The notes: a model not told the origin generated them from the letters alone. DNA of 64,000 nucleotides from Roseivivax marinus (GCF_900109705.1 NZ_FOAI01000007.1:124001-188000), one strand, 5' to 3'. Shown: positions 36,923-45,637, numbered from the stretch's first letter. Numbers and translations: made by a program.

Positions 36923-37789
36923 TCAGCGGGCGCGCCGCTCGCGCCAGAAGGTGAAGAGCCCGGCGCCCACGATGATGGTCGCACCCACCACCACGTTCGT
37001 CCGCAGCGTCTCGTCAAAGACCAGAAGGCCGAGCGCCGAGGCGAACACGAGTTGCAGGTAGGCGAAGGGCTGGACCGCGCCAGCCTCGGCGACCTCGTAA
37101 ACCTTGATGAGCGTGAAGTGCCCGAGCGCACCGGTGAGGCACAGGACAGCCATCAGCGCCCAGTCGGGGCCGGTCATCGGCTCCCAGAACCACGCGCCGA
37201 TCAGGGTCGCCACCACGGACCCGACGGTCCCGGTCCAGAAGAACGAGGTCGCGGCGTCGTCCTTGCGTGCCACGTAACGGTTCAGGAGACCGTAGACCGC
37301 GAACATCAGCGCGGCCAGCAGGGGGATCGCCGCGTAGGGCGAGAAGACCCCGCCCGAGGGCTGCAGCACGATGATGACGCCGACGAAGCCCACTCCCGTC
37401 GCGGTCCAGCGCCGCCAGCCCATGGTCTCGCCCAGCACGGGACCGGACAGCGCGCCGATCAGGAGCGGGTAGCAGGCGAAGACCGCGTGGCTCTCGACGA
37501 GGCCGAGAAACACGAAGCCGAGGATCATCACCATGATCTCGAGGGCCAGGAGCACCCCCCGGAAGGCCTGCAGGAACGGTTGTTCCGTCGCCGCCGCGTT
37601 GCGGATGCTGCCTGCCTGGCGGCGCGCAATGGCGATGACGAAGGCCGCGAAGAACCAGTAGCGGATCATCACCACCATCCAGACGTTGTAGCTGTCCGCG
37701 AGGTAGCGAGAGAGGCCGTCCTGCATCGCGAAGATGAACGTCGTGGTGACCATCAGCGCGATGCCGAGGCGGGTGTCATTGCGGGTCAT
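36923..37789 (-). CDS. EamA/DMT family transporter
   Basis: The protein has 288 residues with ten predicted helices in two EamA repeats (about 6-140 and 150-285). Start: ATG at 37787-37789 (MTRNDTRLGIALMVTTTFIF), overlapping the stop of mnmD as ATGA. Typical segments are FRGVLLALEIMVMILGFVFL, ETMGWRRWTATGVGFVGVII and LQLVFASALGLLVFDETL. It probably exports a small metabolite; no substrate can be named. It is convergent with urtE, with only 7 bp between the stops. Confidence 0.9.
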   Translation of the reverse strand: MTRNDTRLGIALMVTTTFIFAMQDGLSRYLADSYNVWMVVMIRYWFFAAFVIAIARRQAGSIRNAAATEQPFLQAFRGVLLALEIMVMILGFVFLGLVESHAVFACYPLLIGALSGPVLGETMGWRRWTATGVGFVGVIIVLQPSGGVFSPYAAIPLLAALMFAVYGLLNRYVARKDDAATSFFWTGTVGSVVATLIGAWFWEPMTGPDWALMAVLCLTGALGHFTLIKVYEVAEAGAVQPFAYLQLVFASALGLLVFDETLRTNVVVGATIIVGAGLFTFWRERRAR

Positions 37790-38469
37790 GGAGTGCCTTG
37801 CGCGTCTTCGCTGCGGATCGCCACCGTCATGTGGCGCTTTCGGCCGTATCCCGGCTGCCGCCGGGTCACAAGGCCTGCCGCATCGAGCGCCCGGCGCACG
37901 AAACCGGCCGCCGTGTAGGTCGCGGCGGTGCCGCCTCGGGCCGTGTGCCGCGCGACCTCGGCCATGAGGTCCGGCGACCAGAGCTCGGGATTCTTGGCGG
38001 GGGAGAAGCCGTCGAGGAACCACGCGTCGGCGCATCCCTCCCACCGAGGTAAGGTTTCACGCGCGTCGCCCTCGACCAGCGTGAACACGAGGTCCGGCAG
38101 CTCGATCCGTGACTGTCCCCAGTGTGGCGCGAGGTCCGCGGCAATCCCGGCCAGTTCGGGGAACGTCGCCTGCGCGCGGATCATGTCGGCGGGTGGCAGA
38201 GGGTAGGCCTCGAAGCTGGTGACGTGCAGGCGGCCGTCTTGGCCGGTGGCCCGCCACAGGTCCAGGACCGCGAGCAGGTTCAGCCCGGTGCCGAAGCCCA
38301 GCTCTGCCACGTGAAAGCCGGGCCGGAACCTGTCGGGCAAGCCGTTTCCGGCAAGAAAGGTGTGCCGCGTCTCGGCGAGGCCGTCGTCGAGCGAATAGTA
38401 GGGGTCGTCGAAGCGGCGCGAGACCGGCACGCGGTCGTCCCGCCAGTCGAGCTCGGGCTGGTCGGTCAT
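37786..38469 (-). CDS. mnmD: tRNA 5-methylaminomethyl-2-thiouridine methyltransferase (MnmD / MnmC1-like)
   Basis: The protein has 227 residues from the ATG at 38467-38469. The methyltransferase motif is VAELGFGTGLNLLAVLDLW near residue 50. The DUF752/MnmD signature is ADAWFLDGFSPAKNPELWS near residue 140, followed by TYTAAGFVRRALDAAGL. It corresponds to only the N-terminal methyltransferase half of E. coli MnmC, which makes mnm5s2U from nm5s2U in the tRNA wobble position. A divergent FAD oxidoreductase gene starts 49 bp away and may supply the other half. The stop overlaps the DMT gene start. Confidence 0.9.
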   Translation of the reverse strand: MTDQPELDWRDDRVPVSRRFDDPYYSLDDGLAETRHTFLAGNGLPDRFRPGFHVAELGFGTGLNLLAVLDLWRATGQDGRLHVTSFEAYPLPPADMIRAQATFPELAGIAADLAPHWGQSRIELPDLVFTLVEGDARETLPRWEGCADAWFLDGFSPAKNPELWSPDLMAEVARHTARGGTAATYTAAGFVRRALDAAGLVTRRQPGYGRKRHMTVAIRSEDAQGTP

Positions 38470-38518
38470 GGCGTCACGCTTTAGGTGCTGCGGCGACCAA
38501 GCGGAAGGGATGACGGGC

Positions 38519-39550
38519 ATGGATGTAACGGTCAAGGGCGCGGGTATCTTCGGACTGAGCGTGGCGTGGTCCTGCGTGCGCCGCGGGGCGCGGGTGCGCG
38601 TGGTCGATCCTGGGGGCGTCGGCGCCGGGTCGTCCGGCGGCATCGTCGGCGCGCTGGCCCCGCATGTGCCCGAGCAGTGGAACGAGAAGAAGGCGTTCCA
38701 GCTCGACAGCCTGCTGATGGCCGAGGCGCTCTGGCGCGACGTGGCCGGGACCGGCGGCGTCGATACAGGCTACGCGAGACTCGGCCGCTTGCAGCCGGTC
38801 GAAGACGGCCTACCGCTGGAGCTGGCGCGTGCCCGGGCCGACAGCGCGGCGCAGCTCTGGGGCGATGCCGCGCGGTGGGAGGTGATCCCGATGGACGAGG
38901 GCGGGCTTTTTGCTCCGGTGTCGCCATCGGGCTGGCTGATCCGGGACACGCTCTCGGCCCGCATCCACCCCCGCCGCGCCTGCGAGGCGCTCGCGGCGGC
39001 GTTGCGGGTGCAGGGCGTCGAGATCGTGTCGGAGGCACCGGACCGCGGCGCCGTGATCTGGGCGACCGGCTGGCAGGGGCTGGCGGCGGTGACGAACGAC
39101 GCCGGACGTGCCGTGGGCACCGGGGTGAAGGGGCAGGCGGTGCTCCTGCGCCACGATGCCGGAGAGGTGCCGCAGGTCTTTGCCGGCGGACTGCACGTCA
39201 TTCCCCACGCCGATGGCACCGTGGCCGTGGGCTCGACCAGCGAGCGGGATTTCGACGATCCGACCTCGGTGGACGCGCAGGCCGACGCCCTGGTCGACAG
39301 GGCGGTCGAGGTGCTGCCGCTGCTGGCCGGCGCCGAGGTCGTCGAACGCTGGGCCGGCGTGCGGCCGCGGGCGCGCAGCCGGGCGCCGCTTCTTGGAGAG
39401 TGGCCGGGCCGCGCGGGTCACTTTCTCGCCAATGGCGGGTTCAAGATCGGGTTCGGGATGGCGCCCAAGGTGGGCGAGGTCATGGCCGAGCTGGTGCTCG
39501 AGGGCCGCGACACGATTCCCGAAGGCTTCCGCGTCGCGGCATCGCTGTAG
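38519..39550 (+). CDS. FAD-dependent oxidoreductase of the DAO family (possible MnmC2 equivalent or glycine oxidase-like)
   Basis: The protein has 343 residues from the ATG at 38519, chosen because GGAAGGGA lies 8 bp upstream; a second ATG at 38510 overlaps that site. The Rossmann motif KGAGIFGLSVAWSCVRRGA is at the N-terminus, followed by GSSGGIVGALAPHVPEQWN, GLHVIPHADGTVAVGSTSE and WAGVRPRARSRAPLLGEWPG, and the C-terminal ANGGFKIGFGMAPK. The APHVPEQWNEKK stretch replaces the usual DAO loop. It is homologous to the oxidase half of MnmC, and its divergent position next to mnmD suggests a two-gene version of MnmC. A role in amino acid oxidation (ThiO-like) is the alternative. Confidence 0.82.
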   Translation: MDVTVKGAGIFGLSVAWSCVRRGARVRVVDPGGVGAGSSGGIVGALAPHVPEQWNEKKAFQLDSLLMAEALWRDVAGTGGVDTGYARLGRLQPVEDGLPLELARARADSAAQLWGDAARWEVIPMDEGGLFAPVSPSGWLIRDTLSARIHPRRACEALAAALRVQGVEIVSEAPDRGAVIWATGWQGLAAVTNDAGRAVGTGVKGQAVLLRHDAGEVPQVFAGGLHVIPHADGTVAVGSTSERDFDDPTSVDAQADALVDRAVEVLPLLAGAEVVERWAGVRPRARSRAPLLGEWPGRAGHFLANGGFKIGFGMAPKVGEVMAELVLEGRDTIPEGFRVAASL

Positions 39551-39583
39551 TGCGCCGGGGCGTCAAAGCGCCCCGGGCCCGGA

Positions 39584-40708
39584 TCAGATCCCGCTCGCCG
39601 TGGTCGAGACCTGCCGCGTCAGACCGAGCGCGGAGCCAAACAGGCTGAAGATCGTCTGCGTCCGGGTGACCGGCGATTCGGTCGCGAGCACCGTGTCGTC
39701 GGGGAAGATGTTGAAGTTCCGCGCGGCAAAGAGGCCATCCGCCGAGGTCAGGTCGAACGCGAAGATCACCTGGCGCCGGTTCGGTCCCGTGCCGTCGGCC
39801 CGCAGCGCAGCAGATGAGTATTCCCGCAGAACCAGCACACCCTGCGGATCGGCGCGCGAATCCTGCAGGCCCCGCATGAGTGCCATCGCCTCGATCGCCG
39901 AGACCCGCGGCTTCGGGAACGAGATCAGGTCCTCGGTGCCCGACGCACCGAGCGCGGTGAACGTGCGGTCGTCCTCGTCCACCACGACGATGTCGCGCGG
40001 CCGCAACGTGGTGTTTCGCGCGCCTGAGCTGAACAGGTCCTTGGCGAAGATCTCGTAGGTGGAGCCGCCGCGCAGCAGCTTGACCACCGGGTTCTCGAAC
40101 GCGTTCACGATGCCGCCACCGGCGGAGATCAGGCTCATGATCGAGTAGTTGCGCGACGGCATGGGGTAGGTGCCCGGCCGCGCCACGCCGCCGGCGAGGT
40201 CGACCGAGTTGCCCTGGCCTTCCTGCACCGTCAGCAGAACCTGCGCCGACGGCACGACGACCTCCATCTGGCGCTGGATGGTCTGCCGCGCGCCCGAGGG
40301 CGACAGGCCGGCCACGCGGACGTTGTTCACGTAGGGCACGAAGATCATGCCGTTGTTGTCGACTTCGAGCCCCTGCAAACGCGTCGAGGTCTCGGCCGCG
40401 TTGGTGAGCAGAGAATTTTCCTCGGCGTCGTAGATCGTCAGGTCGATCATGTCGCCGGTGGCGATCATCGTGGTGTCCGGAGCGCCGGTCTTGCCGACCC
40501 AGCTGAACGACCGGAAGCCGCCGGTGGCGGGCCAGGTCTCGATCGCGGCCATGTTGGCGCGCGTGACCGGCACGACCTGGAAGGTCGGCGTCTGGCTGTT
40601 CTGTTCGGAGAGCACCTCGGATTGCAGCGCCGCCCCGCGCGGAAGGCTGCACGCCGCGAGAAGCACCAGCGCAAACAGCGCGGCGATCCGTCTGACTTGG
40701 TTCGTCAC
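39584..40708 (-). CDS. Polysaccharide biosynthesis/export lipoprotein (Wza/KpsD-like)
   Basis: The protein has 374 residues from a GTG at 40706-40708 (VTNQVRRIAALFALVLLAAC), since no ATG is available before the signal peptide and GGGGGATG lies upstream. The lipobox LLAAC gives a lipidated Cys at about residue 20. The Poly_export (PES) motif is around residue 85 (TGDMIDLTIYDAEE), with SLBB-like repeats: VPYVNNVRVAGLSPSGARQT, VDLAGGVARPGTYPMP and LISFPKPRVSAIEA. It should form an outer-membrane channel for exo- or capsular polysaccharide. No Wzc-type co-polymerase is adjacent. Confidence 0.9.
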   Translation of the reverse strand: MTNQVRRIAALFALVLLAACSLPRGAALQSEVLSEQNSQTPTFQVVPVTRANMAAIETWPATGGFRSFSWVGKTGAPDTTMIATGDMIDLTIYDAEENSLLTNAAETSTRLQGLEVDNNGMIFVPYVNNVRVAGLSPSGARQTIQRQMEVVVPSAQVLLTVQEGQGNSVDLAGGVARPGTYPMPSRNYSIMSLISAGGGIVNAFENPVVKLLRGGSTYEIFAKDLFSSGARNTTLRPRDIVVVDEDDRTFTALGASGTEDLISFPKPRVSAIEAMALMRGLQDSRADPQGVLVLREYSSAALRADGTGPNRRQVIFAFDLTSADGLFAARNFNIFPDDTVLATESPVTRTQTIFSLFGSALGLTRQVSTTASGI

Positions 40709-40806
40709 TGCACCATCCCCCGGAATTGCCGACCGCGTCACTTTATTAGACGCCTGTGCCGGTGTTAAACAGACGGCCGGTAATTTCCAGAGCGAATGGA
40801 CCAAAA

Positions 40807-41664
40807 ATGTCTCAGGACGGCGGACGTACGCCGGAGATTCTGCTGCTTGGCGCCTCGGGCAAGGTCGGCACTCTCCTGCGCGATAGCTGGGCCGGGGCCG
40901 TCGGCGAGGCCGCGCGGCTGGTGCCGGTGGCGCGCGACGGGCGCGCGGGCCTGCACTGGGCGCCGGGCGATCCGCTCGACCGGCTGCCGCGGGTCGATGC
41001 GGTCGCCGCACTCTGGGGCGTGACCCCGGGGCCGGGACGCGACCTCGCCGACAATACCCGGCTTGCGCTCCTGGCGCAGGAGATCGGCGCTGCGACCGGG
41101 GCGCGGGTGGTCCTCCACGCCTCGTCCGGAGCGGTCTATCGTCCCGGCCTTGACCCGCTGCGGGAGGAGGACGGCCCCGACCCCGTCTCGCTCTACGGCG
41201 CGGCAAAGGCCGAGATGGAAGCGGCGCTGGCCGGTGCACGAGGACCGCGCGCGGTCTGCCTGCGGATCGGGAACGTGGCAGGCGCCGACAGCCTTTTCGC
41301 CGCGATGGCGCAGGGCGGCACGGTGACGCTGGACCGGTTTCCGGACGGGCAGGGGCCGCGGCGCAGCTACCTTGATCCGGCGGACCTCGCCCGGATTCTC
41401 GCGGCGCTGGCTTCGGCGGACGCGCAGAGCCTCTCGCCGGTTCTGAACACAGCAGCGCCCGTGGCGACGCCGATGGCGGACATCGCCCGCGCCGCGGGGC
41501 GCGCGGTTGCCTGGCGCGAGGCGCCCGAAGGCGCTGCGGCCTGCGTGGCGCTGGACACCGAACGGCTTTCGCGCCATTGCCCGCTCGATTACGCGGCGGC
41601 CTCCCCCGCGCGGCTTGCGCGCTACGCCCCCGCCCTCGATTCCGCTACGGAGCAGACCTCATGA
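40807..41664 (+). CDS. NAD-dependent epimerase/dehydratase family protein (extended SDR)
   Basis: The protein has 285 residues from the ATG at 40807 (MSQDGGRTPEILLLGASGKV). The dinucleotide-binding GASGKVGTLL is at the start, and the catalytic YGAAKAEME (Tyr-x3-Lys) is near residue 138 with the preceding Ser of HASSGAVYRPG. Substrate-specific loops are short. It is coupled to a sugar transferase gene by ATGA, so it probably acts on a nucleotide sugar or lipid-linked sugar for exopolysaccharide synthesis. The exact reaction is unknown. Confidence 0.83.
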   Translation: MSQDGGRTPEILLLGASGKVGTLLRDSWAGAVGEAARLVPVARDGRAGLHWAPGDPLDRLPRVDAVAALWGVTPGPGRDLADNTRLALLAQEIGAATGARVVLHASSGAVYRPGLDPLREEDGPDPVSLYGAAKAEMEAALAGARGPRAVCLRIGNVAGADSLFAAMAQGGTVTLDRFPDGQGPRRSYLDPADLARILAALASADAQSLSPVLNTAAPVATPMADIARAAGRAVAWREAPEGAAACVALDTERLSRHCPLDYAAASPARLARYAPALDSATEQTS

Positions 41665-42293
41665 GTGCCGCCAAGCGGGTTTTCGACATCGCCGGTGCCC
41701 TGTTCCTCGGCCTGCTGCTGTCGCCCCTGATCGTCGGGATCGCGCTGTCCATCCTGCTGCGGGACGGTCGCCCGATCCTCTACCGCGCCGAGCGCATGAA
41801 GACGCCGGAGCAGGGCTTTCTGCTGTGGAAGTTCCGTACCATGCGGACGGACAAGGCGGATCGCGGCGTGTCCGGCGGCGACAAGGCCAGCCGGATCACC
41901 GCGACCGGGCGCGTCCTGCGGCAAACCCGGTTGGACGAGCTGCCGCAGCTCTGGAACATCCTGCGCGGCGACATCAGCTTTGTCGGTCCACGGCCGCCCC
42001 TGCGCCGCTACGTCGAGCTGTTTCCCGACCTCTATGCCGAGGTTCTGCAGGTCCGGCCGGGTGTCACGGGACTTGCCACGCTGGCCTATCACGGTACCGA
42101 AGAGCGCCTGCTTCAGGCCTGCCGCACTCCCGAGGAAACCGAGGCCGTGTATTGCCGCCGCTGCGTGCCCCGAAAGGCCCGGCTCGACGGCATCTACGCG
42201 CAGAACCGGTCGTTCTGCTACGACCTACGGCTGATGGTGGCGACGGTCTGGCGCAAGCTGCCGCTCGGGCGCCGTCAGCGCAGCGTGCGGTAG
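41661..42293 (+). CDS. Bacterial sugar transferase (initiating phosphoglycosyltransferase, ExoY/WcaJ C-terminal type)
   Basis: The protein has 210 residues with one N-terminal re-entrant or membrane segment (about 10-33) and the monotopic PGT core: WKFRTMRTDKAD near residue 55, QTRLDELPQLWNILRGD near 90 (catalytic Asp-Glu), SFVGPRPPLRRYV near 108 and RPGVTGLATLAYHG near 134. It transfers a sugar 1-phosphate to undecaprenyl phosphate, starting a polysaccharide repeat unit. Only the catalytic part is present, as in ExoY. Four Cys are clustered near residues 154-173. The last 19 bp overlap the end of the convergent yjbF-like gene. Confidence 0.92.
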   Translation: MSAAKRVFDIAGALFLGLLLSPLIVGIALSILLRDGRPILYRAERMKTPEQGFLLWKFRTMRTDKADRGVSGGDKASRITATGRVLRQTRLDELPQLWNILRGDISFVGPRPPLRRYVELFPDLYAEVLQVRPGVTGLATLAYHGTEERLLQACRTPEETEAVYCRRCVPRKARLDGIYAQNRSFCYDLRLMVATVWRKLPLGRRQRSVR

Positions 42294-42958
42294 GTCAGCG
42301 TCTCGGTCAGCTGGCCGAACCACTGCTCGCCCGACAGCACGTAGCCATCCGAAGACACCACGTACCTGGACACGTGATCTGGGCCGGTCTCGCTGACGCA
42401 ATGCACCTCGACGGCCGTTGCGTTGCCGTTGATCTCGCCCGCCACGTAGTCGGTGGCGCCGCGTGGAAGCACATTGCAGGTATAGTTGTAGACGATGGTG
42501 TCGTTGTCGCCCGACAGGAACCGCATGACGTAGGGTGCGGTGCCTTGCTGACGCGCGCGGATCAGCGGCAGGAGCGCGTCCTCGTCCGAGGACATCAGGT
42601 CGCCGCCGAGGCCGCGGCTCTGCACCGCGAAACCGTTGCGAAAGACGACGTTCTGCCCGCCGGCGCTGGCCCACGTCACGTAGTCGCCGTTCTGGCCGAT
42701 GGGTGCGATCAGGGCCTGCCCGCCGCGATTGCCGACCTCGAGAAAGCGGATCGGGCCCGGCACCGTGGCAAGGCTCTGGCGGATCTGCGCCTCGCTCAAG
42801 GGCGGCGGGTTTGCGTTGGACAGCTTGGCCCGCAGCTCACCGAACACGTCGAGCGCGTTCACCGATTCCTTCTCGGTCGAGCAGGCGGCCAGCAGGCCAG
42901 CGGCCGCCAGCGCCGCGATGGCGCGCCGGCGGAGGGTCTTGGTCGGGCGCATTGTCAT
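42275..42958 (-). CDS. YjbF family lipoprotein
   Basis: The protein has 227 residues with a lipoprotein signal ending LLAAC (Cys near residue 26). The YjbF/GfcB pattern is visible: IRFLEVGNRGGQALIAPIGQ, VVFRNGFAVQSRGLGGDLMS, then YNYTCNVLPRG and GEQWFGQLTETLTYRTLR. In E. coli yjbEFGH encodes an exopolysaccharide-related envelope system, with YjbF/GfcB an outer-membrane lipoprotein. It overlaps the end of the upstream yjbH-like gene by four bases (ATGA), and its own 3' end overlaps the convergent sugar transferase gene. Confidence 0.9.
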   Translation of the reverse strand: MTMRPTKTLRRRAIAALAAAGLLAACSTEKESVNALDVFGELRAKLSNANPPPLSEAQIRQSLATVPGPIRFLEVGNRGGQALIAPIGQNGDYVTWASAGGQNVVFRNGFAVQSRGLGGDLMSSDEDALLPLIRARQQGTAPYVMRFLSGDNDTIVYNYTCNVLPRGATDYVAGEINGNATAVEVHCVSETGPDHVSRYVVSSDGYVLSGEQWFGQLTETLTYRTLR

Positions 42959-45117
42959 CTCCAGAACCGTCCCCAGGTCTTTGCCATCTCGGGCTGGTGG
43001 TCGCTGCGGACGCGGCCGTAGAGGCGTCCGCCCACGCCAAGCTTGGCGCCGCCGTCACGCGTGATCGGCGAGATCGTGATGTTCTCGGCGCGGCGCGAGG
43101 GCGAGCCCAGCGCCCAGTTGAGCGGGATCGAAATACGGATGCCCTTGTCGAACGAGCCCTCGCCGAACTCGTCGGCGCTGACGTCGGTCTTGGTGGCGTA
43201 GGCCCCCACGCGCCAGCCGTTGGCGAACTCGCGGTTGACCGAAAGCGTCGCGCCGACATCGCCGGCAAGGTAGCTGCCCACGTCAAGCTGCGTGTGGAAG
43301 CCGTAGCCAAGGTCGTAATAGGCCGAGACGTGGCCGTTGAACTCGGGGATCTCGCCCGAGGGCGTCATGTTCGACTGGATGCCGAAGCCCTGGTCGAAAT
43401 CGCGGCGCCGGACGTAGTTCAGCTCTGCACCGAGGCCGAGACGGCTGTCCACGGGCTTCCACAGAAGCTCGCCCGAGACGCCGGCATACATGCGCTCGAG
43501 GTAGCCAGCGGTCACGCGGCTGTAGAGGTCCTTTCCGGGCCGCCCGTAATGGGCCAGTGTCAGCCGGTCGAGCGAGGTGTCCGATTCCCGCGCATAGAGC
43601 GGCGCCGCCGTGCGCACGGCCGGCAGCTGGGTGTCGGCGCTGTAGGTGGCCTCGTCGATGGTGCCACCGAGGCGCTGCGACACGGCGCCCGCAAGCTCCA
43701 GTCCCGGGGCAATCTCGAGCGAGGCCGACAGGCGCGCGCCGTAGTCGGTGCGCAGCGGGTCGTCGGGATCGAAGGCCGAGTAGCGGAAGTAGGGCGCCAG
43801 CGACCAATTGAACTTGGGATACTGGTCGGCAAAGACCGGCGGTGTGCGGCCGATCGCATCGACCACCGCAACGCGGTCATAGATCGCGTCCGCCGCGTCG
43901 AATTCCAGCCGCTCGAGATCGCCGCGGCGGATCACCACGGCCGAGGAGGGCACGCCCCCCGTGGTCGGCACGATCACGAACTCCGAGATCGAATCCGGCA
44001 GCGCCCGCGACATCAGGCGCGCCGTGCGCCCGATCGCCTGCGGCGCGGCGTTGTAGCGACGGTTGATGATCCGCGCGGTGGCCCGGTCGGCCTCCAGCGA
44101 CAGACCTTCCAGCGTGATGCCCTGATCGTCGAGCGCCTCGCCGAGGGCCTCACGCACCTGCATCTGACGGGCGGGCTGGGTGGTCCAGCCCAGGTCGGCG
44201 GCCTGATCGGCGCGCCGCGGCGACACCGGCACCGGCGCGGTCTCGTTGCCGCCCGGAACCGGAGCGGTGCGCGGGTTCGTCAGGACGGTGAACTGCGCGC
44301 CGATCTCGCTGCCATAGGCATAGTAGAGCGACAGCTGGTTGCCGTTGCGGAAGACGTAGTCGCCGCCGACGCTCCACGGCGATTTCCGGTCGAAGCCGGT
44401 CGCGCGCGTGGTCTCGAGTTCGTAGTCGTCCGAGGAGTATTCGACCTTCATGCGCAAGTTGTCGGTCATGTCCCACGACAGGCCGCCGAAGGCCGCCGCG
44501 TCGCCTCGGAAGAATCGTTCGTAGTCGGCTGTGCCGCCGCGACCGACGTCGTTGGACGGGCGCGTGCCGGTGCTGCCGAAGGACTGGTAGCTGCCGAGCC
44601 GGCCCCAGCCGACGCCGCCGGTCACGCGGACGCCGGGGAAGATCTCCTTCGTGGCGACGACGTATTCCGCGCCGTAGAGACCGGTGCCGATGAAGTCCTG
44701 CAGACCCACCGAAAGGTCGGGCAGGTAGGTGCCTTCCTTCAGCAGCTGAAAGCGCAAATCGAAGCTGCGGTCGTAGTAGTCGCCGTCGCGATTGCCGGGC
44801 AGGTTCGAATTCTCGAGCAGGCTGTAACGGAAGCTGCCGATGACGCGCGGTAGGACCTGAAAGCTCAGCGTCGCGCGCGTCGTGGTGCCGAAATGCGAAA
44901 CGGTCGCGCCGAAGCTCGCATCCGGCGCCATCTCGGCCGTGGGCATGTCCACGAGGCCCGGCAGGCCGTAGGCGTTGAAGCTCGGCACACGCTCCTGCGG
45001 ATATTGCAGCAGTGGCGGCGACAGCTGCTCCTGCCCCTGTGCCGAGGCGGTGCCCGCCGAGATGGAACAGACCACGAGCGCCATCGCCGTCGTCTGCATG
45101 ATCCCTCTTGCCCTCAT
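42955..45117 (-). CDS. YjbH-like exopolysaccharide outer-membrane protein
   Basis: The protein has 720 residues from the ATG at 45115-45117, supported by GAGGG 6 bp upstream; a second in-frame ATG lies at 45097-45099. The signal peptide ends around SAGTASAQG. The YjbH domain starts with PSFNAYGLPGLVDMPTAEMA, followed by alternating beta strands typical of an outer-membrane barrel, for example SFRYSLLENSNLPG, YDRSFDLRFQLLKEG and FIGTGLYGAEYVVATK, with a C-terminal part ending KTWGRFWR. It probably helps polysaccharide cross or anchor at the outer membrane. It forms an operon with yjbF; yjbE and yjbG are absent here. Confidence 0.9.
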   Translation of the reverse strand: MRARGIMQTTAMALVVCSISAGTASAQGQEQLSPPLLQYPQERVPSFNAYGLPGLVDMPTAEMAPDASFGATVSHFGTTTRATLSFQVLPRVIGSFRYSLLENSNLPGNRDGDYYDRSFDLRFQLLKEGTYLPDLSVGLQDFIGTGLYGAEYVVATKEIFPGVRVTGGVGWGRLGSYQSFGSTGTRPSNDVGRGGTADYERFFRGDAAAFGGLSWDMTDNLRMKVEYSSDDYELETTRATGFDRKSPWSVGGDYVFRNGNQLSLYYAYGSEIGAQFTVLTNPRTAPVPGGNETAPVPVSPRRADQAADLGWTTQPARQMQVREALGEALDDQGITLEGLSLEADRATARIINRRYNAAPQAIGRTARLMSRALPDSISEFVIVPTTGGVPSSAVVIRRGDLERLEFDAADAIYDRVAVVDAIGRTPPVFADQYPKFNWSLAPYFRYSAFDPDDPLRTDYGARLSASLEIAPGLELAGAVSQRLGGTIDEATYSADTQLPAVRTAAPLYARESDTSLDRLTLAHYGRPGKDLYSRVTAGYLERMYAGVSGELLWKPVDSRLGLGAELNYVRRRDFDQGFGIQSNMTPSGEIPEFNGHVSAYYDLGYGFHTQLDVGSYLAGDVGATLSVNREFANGWRVGAYATKTDVSADEFGEGSFDKGIRISIPLNWALGSPSRRAENITISPITRDGGAKLGVGGRLYGRVRSDHQPEMAKTWGRFWR

Positions 45118-45342
45118 CGCGTGCCCTCGTCCGCCCGTTCCGGTGTCGACTGCCCTTCTATCGGGGATTGACCGAAGCTGTCCATGCGTCCCGGAAAGAC
45201 CGTGTTAACCGTGCACTCATTTTGCCGCGCGGATCCGGCGCCCGCGCCGCAGTTTGAGCCCATTTCCGCGATCAATAGGCCCCGTGAGGCCGGGGCGCGT
45301 CCCCGGCACTGGGTGAACGTGACGAGTGGGAGCTTGGGGCCA

Positions 45343-45600
45343 ATGGCAGGCAACGCAGACGGTGCGCCGATCATCATCAAGAAGAAGAAGATCGTCGGTG
45401 GCGATGGCCATCACGGCGGCGCCTGGAAGGTCGCCATGGTTCAGACCTTTCGGTTCGGTCACATTTTGCGACGGTGTACAAGCCGCCATGCGGCGGCACT
45501 CCAAGGCCGTTCTGACCGTGGCGGACGTGGCTCTTCGCCGACCCGCTTTGTCCTTGCGGACGGGGTGCATACTGCGCGGCGCGAGTTAACACCCGGCTAA
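45343..45600 (+). pseudogene. motB: motB 5' remnant (truncated flagellar stator gene)
   Basis: The first 31 codons from the ATG at 45343 read MAGNADGAPIIIKKKKIVGG followed by DGHHGGAWKVA, the distinctive cytoplasmic N-terminus of MotB. Directly after the conserved AWKVA (codon end 45435), where MotB continues YADF and its single membrane helix, the frame reads MVQTFRFGHILRRC and runs on to a TAA at 45600 without any MotB similarity. The membrane helix, plug and peptidoglycan-binding OmpA domain are all missing, so no stator can be made. A ribosome-binding GGGAG lies upstream. The junction at about 45435/45436 marks a deletion or rearrangement breakpoint. Confidence 0.8.
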
Positions 45601-45637
45601 TGCTCTCGTGGAAAATCTCGACGATTTTATGAGTTTG
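45436..45637. other. Unrecognised sequence between the motB stub and flgN
   Basis: This 202-bp stretch has no recognisable gene. It contains a small perfect hairpin (GCCGCC-ATG-CGGCGGC-like, near 45485-45500) and becomes A+T-rich towards flgN. Short frames on the minus strand resemble no family. It may be the far side of the deletion that removed the rest of motB. Confidence 0.4.

Noticed and set aside
45377-45592. Small minus-strand gene between yjbH and flgN
   Set aside because: Low-complexity Arg/Ser/His translation lying partly antisense to the motB stub, and no ribosome-binding site.
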